Assembly (NCBI GenBank): GCA_937901805.1
Contig: CALDJI010000165.1
Span: 1 to 6,398, forward strand
Reading direction: 5' to 3'
Length of the DNA stretch: 6,398 nucleotides
DNA from: an uncultured Clostridia bacterium
Lineage (GTDB): Bacteria > Bacillota > Clostridia > Oscillospirales > Ruminococcaceae
Within the stretch, counting starts at the first letter, position 1. Each line of letters begins with the position of its first letter. Made by a program: the position numbers and the translations under genes. Below are positions 1-5,730 of the stretch, in pieces. The notes beneath the pieces are model-generated. The model made no database searches, was not told the DNA's origin, and saw nothing but the letters and a program-made list of their open reading frames with translations.

Positions 1-1
1 G

Positions 2-112
2 CTCATGCGCGGGGAATATGTGGAAGATCCCTTTGCAAGTACTTCGGTTTCCTCCAGTGCTTACCAGACAGAGGAGCCGGTTGAGGAAGAATCCGGAGAA
101 GTCCCCCATTAA
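2..112 (+). CDS. 3' end of an unrecognised gene, acidic C-terminal tail
   Basis: An open frame enters from the left edge and ends at TAA (110-112), giving 36 residues. The peptide starts LMRGEYVEDPFAS, continues through a Ser-rich stretch (STSVSSS), and ends in a Glu-rich tail (EEPVEEESGEVPH). Such Ser/Glu-rich ends are usually disordered tails after a folded domain. A strong terminator begins 20 nt after the stop, which supports this being a genuine gene end. Too little is visible to name a family. The terminator and the separate promoter at 357-386 suggest that it is not co-transcribed with the topoisomerase genes. Confidence 0.6.
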   Translation, partial: LMRGEYVEDPFASTSVSSSAYQTEEPVEEESGEVPH

Positions 113-131
113 ATCCTGAAGTTTGATTGAT

Positions 132-172
132 AAAATCCCTTTCCTCCATTTGGGGGAAAGGGATTTTCCTTA
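132..172 (+). terminator. Rho-independent terminator after the left-edge gene
   Basis: A 16-bp stem (132-147 paired with 152-167, one G-T wobble) closes on a 4-nt ATTT loop. The right arm ends in ATTTT followed by CCTT. It lies 20 nt after the TAA at 110-112. The outer A/T pairs give a T-rich end on both strands, so it may also work weakly in reverse. It is the natural end of the left-edge transcript. Confidence 0.88.
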
Positions 173-356
173 GATCGCGGATTGTTTGCGCAGATGGATG
201 AGGTTTTAACGAATTTCTCTAAAAGCGGAAGAAAGGACTTCCGGGCGGGCGTTTTTTATTGTCTGGAGAGGGAGAAACGGGGGATTTTTGTGAACATGGA
301 CAGGTGCGATTCTCAGCGGAAAAACAGGGACGGGACAGGTCCGCGTCACCCAAAAC
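173..356. other. Gene-free spacer upstream of the topoisomerase promoter
   Basis: No convincing gene lies between the terminator and the promoter. Open frames here lack ribosome binding sites, and the longest + strand one runs through the promoter. The stretch contains a small 6-bp hairpin (226-231 with 238-243) followed at distance by a T-run, and an imperfect palindrome at 329-347. Nothing else was recognised. Confidence 0.5.
329..347. promoter_or_regulatory. Imperfect palindrome upstream of the -35 box, possible operator
   Basis: GACG GGAC, a 2-nt centre (AG), then GTCC, one extra G, and CGTC form an inverted repeat of two 4-bp half-arm blocks. It ends 9 nt before the TTGACA box, a typical place for an activator or upstream regulatory site. 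It may be chance, since arms of 4+4 bp are short. No regulator family was recognised from it. Confidence 0.25.
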
Positions 357-386
357 TTGACAGTTCTTTTCGCTTGCGCGTATAAT
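357..386 (+). promoter_or_regulatory. Perfect-consensus housekeeping sigma promoter for the parE-parC operon
   Basis: The -35 box TTGACA (357-362) and the -10 box TATAAT (381-386) match the vegetative sigma-70/SigA consensus exactly, with an 18-bp spacer (363-380). The predicted transcription start is near 392-394, leaving a leader of about 145 nt before the ATG at 539. No other good promoter was seen between the upstream terminator and the gene. The 18-bp spacer is one longer than the optimum of 17, a feature sometimes linked to sensitivity to DNA supercoiling. Such sensitivity would suit a topoisomerase operon but is inference. Confidence 0.82.
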
Positions 387-444
387 ATGAAAATATGGGT
401 GAAAAACAAGTAATGATTTTTGATCCTGCGGAAGAGCCGGGAGT

Positions 445-469
445 GCGGGAAAACCATTCTGTTTCCTGC
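445..469 (+). other. Leader hairpin 1 in the parE 5' untranslated region
   Basis: Bases 445-452 pair with 462-469 (8 bp, one G-T wobble). One bulged A (453) and an extra C-G pair (454 with 461) close a 6-nt loop. No T-run follows, so it is not an intrinsic terminator. It could be a stability or regulatory element, or simply chance. Confidence 0.3.
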
Positions 470-499
470 TTTGGCACAATGAAAAACCGACAGGGCGAT

Positions 500-525
500 T
501 CCCCTCGCAGCAGGTTTTGAGGGGA
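500..525 (+). other. Leader hairpin 2 directly before the parE ribosome binding site
   Basis: TCCCCTC (500-506) pairs perfectly with GAGGGGA (519-525) around a 12-nt loop. The stem ends one base before the AGGGAGG ribosome binding site (527-533), so it could affect ribosome access. The C-rich left arm could also pair with the G-rich ribosome binding site itself as an alternative fold. No known riboswitch class was recognised. Confidence 0.35.
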
Positions 526-538
526 TAGGGAGGAAGTA

Positions 539-2557
539 ATGGCAGATAAAAACAATACTCAGAAAAAAACGCAGGCCAGGCGTGCGAAAAAGGAATATGA
601 TAACGACAGTATCCAGATCCTGCGGGATGAAGAACGCGTCCGCAAACGTCCGGCTGTCATTTTTGGTTCAGACGGGATAGAGGGATGCGAACATGCAGTC
701 TTTGAAATTCTCTCCAACTCCATTGACGAGGCAAGAGAGGGCGCGGGTGATCGCATCATCATTACCCGATATCGCGATCATTCCGTGGAGATTGAAGATT
801 TTGGGCGCGGGATCCCGGTGGACTTTAATGAGCGCGAGCAGCGGTATAACTGGGAACTTGTTTTCTGCGAACTGTACGCCGGCGGAAAATACAACACCAA
901 TGAAGGAGAGGGGTATGAATATTCCCTCGGCCTCAATGGCCTAGGCGCCTGTGCGACCCAATATGCTTCCGAATATTTTGACGTTCAGGTCTGCCGGGAC
1001 GGATACCTCTATACCCTGCATTTTGAAAAGGGAAAGAACGTCGGCGGACTGAAAAAAGAACCAACTAGGCGCCGTCAGACAGGAACAAAGCAGCGCTGGC
1101 GCCCGGATCTGGAGGTCTTTACGGATATTGCCATCCCATTGGAATTCTATGAGGATATGCTCAAACGTCAGGCCGTGGTCAATGCGGGTTTGGTGTTTGA
1201 ATTTCGCAATGAAACAGAAAATGGATTTGAGACAAAGGAGTTTGTCTACCAAAACGGTATTTCCGACTATGTCCGGGAAATTGCCGGAGAAAATGCTCTG
1301 ACTTCTGTGCGGACGCTCAGCGATGAACAGCGAGGCAGGGATCGAGAGGATAAACCGGAATATAAAGTAAAACTGAATGTGGCTTTTTGTTTTTCAAACC
1401 GGGAAAAACGTTTGGAATATTACCACAATTCCAGTTTTCTGGAACATGGAGGTTCTCCGGAGCGTGCCGTGCGCGCAGCATTTGTCTTTTCGATTGACCA
1501 GTATCTCAAGCAGACAGGGAAATATCTGAAAAACGAGGGGAAGATCTCTTTTCAGGATGTAGAGGACTGCCTGATCCTGGTATCCTCTTCTTTTTCCACA
1601 CAGACTTCCTATGAAAACCAGACCAAAAAGGCGATTACCAATAAATTTATCTATGAGGCGATGAATTCTTTTCTGCGCCATTCTCTGGAAGTATATTTCA
1701 TTGAAAACCCAGATGAAGCAAACAAAATTGCAGAACAGGTGATCATCAACAAGCGCAGCCGGGAAAATGCAGAAAAAACCAGGCTGAACCTGAAAAAGAA
1801 ATTGGCTGGGACTGTGGATTTTGCAAACCGCGTGCAGAAATTTGTCGACTGCCGGACAAAGGATATTTCCCGCAGAGAGGTGTATATTGTGGAGGGAGAT
1901 TCTGCGCTTGGCGCCTGCAAGCTCGGAAGGGATTCCGAGTTCCAGGCAATTATCCCAGTGCGTGGAAAGATCCTGAACTGCCTGAAGGCGGAATATGACA
2001 AGATCTTCAAAAATGAGATCATCACGGATTTGGTGAAGGTGCTCGGCTGCGGGGTAGAAGTTAAGACAAAAGCGAATAAGGAGCTTTCTACTTTTGATAT
2101 CAATGGGCTGCGCTGGAATAAGGTGGTGATCTGTACGGATGCGGACTTTGATGGTTTCCAGATCCGTACTTTGATCCTGACCATGATCTACCGATTAATG
2201 CCAACTTTGATTGAGCGCGGTTATGTGTATATTGCAGAGTCCCCGTTATTTGAAATAACGACAAAGGAACGAACCTATTTTGCCTATACCGAAAAGGAAA
2301 AAAGCGAAATATTGAATAAAATTGGCACGACCAAATATACTATCCAGCGTTCGAAAGGGCTGGGGGAAAATGAACCGGATATGATGTGGCTGACAACGAT
2401 GAATCCGGAGACAAGAAGGTTAATCCAGGTGACGATGGAGGACGCGCAGCAGGCGTTTTTCATGTTTGACGTTTTGATGGGTGATAATCTTTCTGGCAGA
2501 AAGGAATTTATTGCACAAAACGGAAATAAGTATTTGGAACTCATTGATGTATCCTGA
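539..2557 (+). CDS. parE: Type II DNA topoisomerase, ATPase/TOPRIM subunit (ParE/GyrB-like)
   Basis: This is the ATP-binding subunit of a type II topoisomerase, pairing with the next gene's product to pass one DNA duplex through another. At 672 aa it fits ParE and lacks the large TOPRIM insert of enterobacterial GyrB. The GHKL ATPase (about 25-200) shows FEILSNSIDE with catalytic Glu56 and Mg-binding Asn60, EDFGRGIP (86-93), AGGKY (114-118) and GLNGLG (131-136). The transducer (about 200-395) carries the QTK ATP-sensing lysine (361-363). TOPRIM shows EGDSA (452-456), RGKILN (475-480) and TDADFDG (533-539) with the metal-binding acids. The C-terminal QRSKGLGE motif is at 603-610. The first 18 residues are a basic, probably disordered tail. 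The ATG has AGGGAGG (527-533) 5 nt upstream. Odd: Ser59 replaces the usual Asp beside Asn60, and Asn133 replaces His of GLHGVG. ParE is preferred over GyrB because the partner lacks a GyrA box; true orthology is unproven. Confidence 0.93.
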   Translation: MADKNNTQKKTQARRAKKEYDNDSIQILRDEERVRKRPAVIFGSDGIEGCEHAVFEILSNSIDEAREGAGDRIIITRYRDHSVEIEDFGRGIPVDFNEREQRYNWELVFCELYAGGKYNTNEGEGYEYSLGLNGLGACATQYASEYFDVQVCRDGYLYTLHFEKGKNVGGLKKEPTRRRQTGTKQRWRPDLEVFTDIAIPLEFYEDMLKRQAVVNAGLVFEFRNETENGFETKEFVYQNGISDYVREIAGENALTSVRTLSDEQRGRDREDKPEYKVKLNVAFCFSNREKRLEYYHNSSFLEHGGSPERAVRAAFVFSIDQYLKQTGKYLKNEGKISFQDVEDCLILVSSSFSTQTSYENQTKKAITNKFIYEAMNSFLRHSLEVYFIENPDEANKIAEQVIINKRSRENAEKTRLNLKKKLAGTVDFANRVQKFVDCRTKDISRREVYIVEGDSALGACKLGRDSEFQAIIPVRGKILNCLKAEYDKIFKNEIITDLVKVLGCGVEVKTKANKELSTFDINGLRWNKVVICTDADFDGFQIRTLILTMIYRLMPTLIERGYVYIAESPLFEITTKERTYFAYTEKEKSEILNKIGTTKYTIQRSKGLGENEPDMMWLTTMNPETRRLIQVTMEDAQQAFFMFDVLMGDNLSGRKEFIAQNGNKYLELIDVS

Positions 2558-2583
2558 GAAGCGCGCAAAAATGAGAGTTTGAC

Positions 2584-2588
2584 GGAGG
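2584..2588 (+). promoter_or_regulatory. Ribosome binding site that fixes the parC start at ATG 2596
   Basis: GGAGG lies 7 nt before the ATG at 2596. An in-frame TTG directly before it (2593) is only 4 nt from GGAGG, which is too close. The ATG is therefore the better start, and the protein begins MAAKRAKKE. Confidence 0.75.
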
Positions 2589-2595
2589 CAGTTTG

Positions 2596-4836
2596 ATGGC
2601 AGCAAAAAGAGCAAAAAAAGAACCGACCGCAGCAAAACGAGTCAATATTAACGCTTATATTGCAGGTGCAGGCAGTGTTTTGCGCCAGTCGATTGACGAT
2701 ACGTTGGAGCAAAACTATATGCCTTATGCAATGAGTGTAATTTTGTCCCGCGCCATTCCGGAAATCGATGGGTTCAAGCCCTCCCACCGAAAACTGCTGT
2801 ATACCATGTACAAAATGGGGCTGCTCGGTTCCACAAGGACAAAATCGGCCAATATTGTCGGACAGACCATGCGGCTCAATCCCCATGGAGATCAGACGAT
2901 TTATGAGACAATGGTGCGTCTTTCCCGCGGATATGAGGCGCTGCTTCATCCTTATGTGGACAGCAAGGGGAATTTCGGAAAGGCCTATTCGCGGGATATG
3001 GCCTATGCGGCGTCCCGCTATACTGAGGCAAAATTGGAGGCTATCAGCGCGGAACTGTTCCGGGATATTGATAAGGACACGGTAGACTTTGTGGATAACT
3101 ATGACAACACAATGAAAGAGCCCGCTCTGCTTCCGGCGACATTTCCCTCCATCCTGGTCAATTCCAATGTGGGGATTGCGGTCGGGATGGCGAGTTCCAT
3201 TTGTCCATTTAACCTGAGTGAAGTGTGTGAAACTACCATCGCCTTGCTGAAAAATCCGGAGCATGTGATTGCCGATACACTGAAAGCCCCTGATTTCCCG
3301 GGCGGCGGGACGATTTTATATAATTCAAAAGAACTGGATAAAATTTATGAGACCGGACGTGGCGGTATTAAGGTGCGCTGCCGGTATAACTATGATAAAT
3401 CCCAAAACTGTATTGAAATTACCGAGATTCCCCCCACCACCACGGTAGAGGCGATCATGGATAAGGTGCTGGATTTGATGAAAGCGGGAAAAATCCGGGA
3501 AATTTCCGATATGAGAGATGAGACGGATCTTGCCGGATTAAAAGTGACCATTGATTTAAAACGTGGGATCGATCCGGAAAAGCTGATGCAGAAACTCTAT
3601 CGGCTGACTCCTTTGGAAGATACTTTTTCCTGCAATTTTAATGTGCTGATCGATGGATATCCGATGGTGCTTGGGATCCGTAAACTGCTGGGGCATTGGA
3701 TCCGGTTCCGCAAGGAATGCGTTGTGCGCCGTACCTGCTTTGATTTGAAAAAGAAACAGGAAAAGCTGCATTTGCTTAAAGGGCTTGCCAAAATCCTGCT
3801 TGATATTGACAAGGCGATTGCCATTATCCGTCAGACGGAAGAGGAAAATGAGGTTATCTCCAATTTGATGATTGGATTTGGGATTGATGAGATCCAGGCG
3901 GAGTATGTTGCGGAAATCAAACTGCGTCACCTCAACCGGGAATATATCCTCAAACGGACGCAGGAGACCGAAAACCTGGAAAAAGAAATCGCGCAGATGG
4001 AGGAAATTTTAGGCAGCGATAAAAAAATCAGCGCGATTGTGATTGCAGAACTAAAGGAAGTCAGTAAAAAATACGGGCAGCCGAGAAGAAGCTTAATTGC
4101 GGATTTCAGCGCTGAAGAAGTTGCGGAGGAAGAAGAGGAAATCCCGGATTATCCGGTTCATGTATTCCTATCAAGGGAAGGGTATTTTAAAAAGATTACG
4201 CCGCAGTCCCTGCGGATGAGTTCGGAACACAAACTCAAGCAGGGCGACGAACTGTGCATGTCGCTGGAATCTACCAACAATACGGAGCTTCTGGTGTTTA
4301 CCAATCTCCATCAGGTGTATAAAGCGCGCCTGAGTGATTTTGAGGATTCCAAAGCAAGTGTTTTAGGCGATTATCTTCCGGCAAAACTGGGGATGGAAGA
4401 AGGGGAATCCGTCGTCTCCATTGCTTTGACCAAAGATTACTCCGGTTATATGCTGTTTGTATTCCGCGGGGGACGGATAGCAAAAGTTCCGCTTTCCTCT
4501 TACCAGACCAAGACGCGGCGTAAAAAATTGATGAATGCCTACTGTTCCAAATTGGAACTTTGTAAAATGCTGGCATTGGCAGAGGATACCGAGATTCTGC
4601 TGACGCTGTCCAATGGGCGCGTTTTGGCATTTTCTACCGTACAGCTGGTACCGAAACTGGCAAAAGATACGCAAGGCCTTGTTGTAGCGTCGCTAAAGGG
4701 AAAAGCGGTGGTCTCTGATGCACAGCCGTTTGACGAAACGCTTTACAAAAATGCGGAGCGCATCCGGGCAAAGTTTCTGCCGTCAGCTGGGGTGATCCCC
4801 AAAGAGGCCCAGGATATTCAGTTGAAACTGGAATAG
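2596..4836 (+). CDS. parC: Type II DNA topoisomerase, DNA cleavage subunit (ParC/GyrA-like)
   Basis: This is the DNA breakage-reunion subunit of the same enzyme, 746 aa. It forms the transient tyrosyl-DNA bond and acts on the nucleoid. After a basic tail (1-16), the winged-helix core shows SRAIPEIDGFKPSHRK (51-66), NPHGD (95-99), GNFGK (125-129) and ASRYTE with Arg141 and catalytic Tyr142. These match E. coli GyrA Arg121 and Tyr122. The tower segment PALLP...GIAVGMAS (176-200) and the long coiled coil (about 375-500) follow. An acidic linker (EEVAEEEEE, 507-515) leads to a short C-terminal domain with about four repeated strand units (starting near 521, 564, 617 and 666), as in a beta-pinwheel. 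No GyrA box (QRRGGKG type) is present, favouring decatenation/relaxation over supercoiling. Gln100 and Glu104 occupy the GyrA Ser83/Asp87 positions. The start is 38 nt after parE, so the two are co-transcribed. The symbol is by family resemblance. Confidence 0.92.
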   Translation: MAAKRAKKEPTAAKRVNINAYIAGAGSVLRQSIDDTLEQNYMPYAMSVILSRAIPEIDGFKPSHRKLLYTMYKMGLLGSTRTKSANIVGQTMRLNPHGDQTIYETMVRLSRGYEALLHPYVDSKGNFGKAYSRDMAYAASRYTEAKLEAISAELFRDIDKDTVDFVDNYDNTMKEPALLPATFPSILVNSNVGIAVGMASSICPFNLSEVCETTIALLKNPEHVIADTLKAPDFPGGGTILYNSKELDKIYETGRGGIKVRCRYNYDKSQNCIEITEIPPTTTVEAIMDKVLDLMKAGKIREISDMRDETDLAGLKVTIDLKRGIDPEKLMQKLYRLTPLEDTFSCNFNVLIDGYPMVLGIRKLLGHWIRFRKECVVRRTCFDLKKKQEKLHLLKGLAKILLDIDKAIAIIRQTEEENEVISNLMIGFGIDEIQAEYVAEIKLRHLNREYILKRTQETENLEKEIAQMEEILGSDKKISAIVIAELKEVSKKYGQPRRSLIADFSAEEVAEEEEEIPDYPVHVFLSREGYFKKITPQSLRMSSEHKLKQGDELCMSLESTNNTELLVFTNLHQVYKARLSDFEDSKASVLGDYLPAKLGMEEGESVVSIALTKDYSGYMLFVFRGGRIAKVPLSSYQTKTRRKKLMNAYCSKLELCKMLALAEDTEILLTLSNGRVLAFSTVQLVPKLAKDTQGLVVASLKGKAVVSDAQPFDETLYKNAERIRAKFLPSAGVIPKEAQDIQLKLE

Positions 4837-4844
4837 AATAAAAA

Positions 4845-4886
4845 CTGAAAACCCCCTATGGAAAATTTTCCATAGGGGGTTTTCAG
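4845..4886. terminator. Perfect 42-bp palindrome, bidirectional terminator between convergent operons
   Basis: Bases 4845-4865 are the exact reverse complement of 4866-4886, centred on AAAATTTT. The stem contains CCCCC/GGGGG followed by TTTTC on both strands, so each direction has a GC stem ending in a T-run. It lies 8 nt after the parC stop (4836) and 22 nt after the anti-sigma stop on the other strand (4909). It should end both operons and block read-through into antisense RNA. Confidence 0.9.
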
Positions 4887-4908
4887 GAGAATGAGAATGC
4901 AGGAGAAT

Positions 4909-5730
4909 CTATTCGGAGGCGGCGCCGGAACTGCCGGAACGGCCATATTGGTTCCCGTTTCCAGATCCGTTTTTGTTTCCGTGCTGATAGCCGTTTCCCT
5001 GTCCGGGGCAACTCTGTGCCGGTTCAAAAGCATTGCTTCCTTCGCCGTCCTCAAGGGAATATTCTGCAATCAGATTTCGGATTTCCCGCATACTCAACTG
5101 CCGGATTTGCTCTACAGTATATGGGCAGCCAAGCGATTGGAGTTCTAAAAAAGCGCGGTATTTTCCAACGGAAATCCCGGATTCCCGGGCGGCCTGCTGT
5201 TCCTCTTTTGTTGCGGATTGACAAGTTACCTGCCGGACACGATTTTGCGCATAACTGGAAAAAGTGGTTTGAAGCTGTTTGCTTTTTTCCTCATTGCCGC
5301 AAACAACGGTGACACTCAGCAGGGAATCTTCCGTCAGGGATGAGGAGATTTCCTCATCGGAAAAGAGATCCTGTAACGCTTGCTGATAAGTTTTATGGCT
5401 CAGCGCAAGCTTTTGGGAAGGGTTGTCCGCATTCTCCGGATAACAGACGGCAGATACGACGCGATTAAGAGAATTGATTTTCAGTTCAATAGAGAGATCG
5501 CTGTCAATGCTCACCGCCGCAACTGGAGTAGTATAAAAAAGATATCCTCCGAACCCCAGAAATAGAAATATAAAACAACAGGCGGCAAATGCAAAACTGT
5601 GTCTTTTCACAACAGAATGCTGTTTTTTACCAGATTGATGCAGTTTTTGATATACTGCCTGCCTGGTATGGGTCTTTAGGGAATCCGATGCATGGATGGC
5701 GTCAAAAGCGTTGTAGATGTTATTGCTCAA
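4909..5730 (-). CDS. Membrane anti-sigma factor, RsgI-like
   Basis: This 273-aa protein probably binds and restrains the sigma factor encoded just upstream. A short cytoplasmic N-terminus (1-44, beginning MSNNIYNAFDAIHAS) would hold the sigma factor. A hydrophobic segment at about 45-67 spans the membrane. An outside domain follows, beginning VSIDSDLSIELKINSLNRVVSA (73-94), close to the RsgI juxtamembrane signature (VSIDINPSIEL type). Residues 183-224 (SGISVGKYRAF...LSMREIRNLI) resemble the usual end of this family. The tail (229-273) is low-complexity Gly/Asn/Ser/Gln. The start is TTG at 5730: an in-frame TAG lies at 5745-5743 and a G-rich ribosome binding site precedes the TTG, inside the sigma gene. 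The 11-nt overlap implies translational coupling. Odd: the Asn-Pro self-cleavage pair is Asp-Leu. The family is inferred from motifs, and the bound sigma from gene order. Confidence 0.8.
   Translation of the reverse strand: MSNNIYNAFDAIHASDSLKTHTRQAVYQKLHQSGKKQHSVVKRHSFAFAACCFIFLFLGFGGYLFYTTPVAAVSIDSDLSIELKINSLNRVVSAVCYPENADNPSQKLALSHKTYQQALQDLFSDEEISSSLTEDSLLSVTVVCGNEEKSKQLQTTFSSYAQNRVRQVTCQSATKEEQQAARESGISVGKYRAFLELQSLGCPYTVEQIRQLSMREIRNLIAEYSLEDGEGSNAFEPAQSCPGQGNGYQHGNKNGSGNGNQYGRSGSSGAASE

Noticed and set aside
226..258. Hairpin (226-231 with 238-243) followed by a T-run, possible second terminator
   Set aside because: The stem is only 6 bp and the T-run starts 8 nt after it, so it does not match an intrinsic terminator. 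A stronger one lies upstream.
182..385. 67-codon + strand open frame upstream of the topoisomerase operon
   Set aside because: It starts at a TTG with no ribosome binding site, looks unlike a protein, and runs through the promoter at 357-386.
413..520. 35-codon open frame (MIFDPAEEPG...) in the parE leader, possible leader peptide
   Set aside because: The only candidate ribosome binding site (GGTG near 398-401) is weak and badly spaced. The frame has no run of regulatory codons and no attenuator follows it.
1651..2184. 177-codon antisense open frame inside parE
   Set aside because: It lies opposite the highly conserved TOPRIM coding sequence, is Ser/Phe-rich and has no family resemblance.
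2284..3264. 326-codon antisense open frame across the end of parE and the start of parC
   Set aside because: Both + strand genes are clearly real by motif. The antisense translation has no recognisable domain and spans the intergenic gap.
4891..5312. Overlapping + strand open frames opposite the anti-sigma gene
   Set aside because: They are mirror frames of the anti-sigma coding sequence, with no ribosome binding sites or coherent domains.
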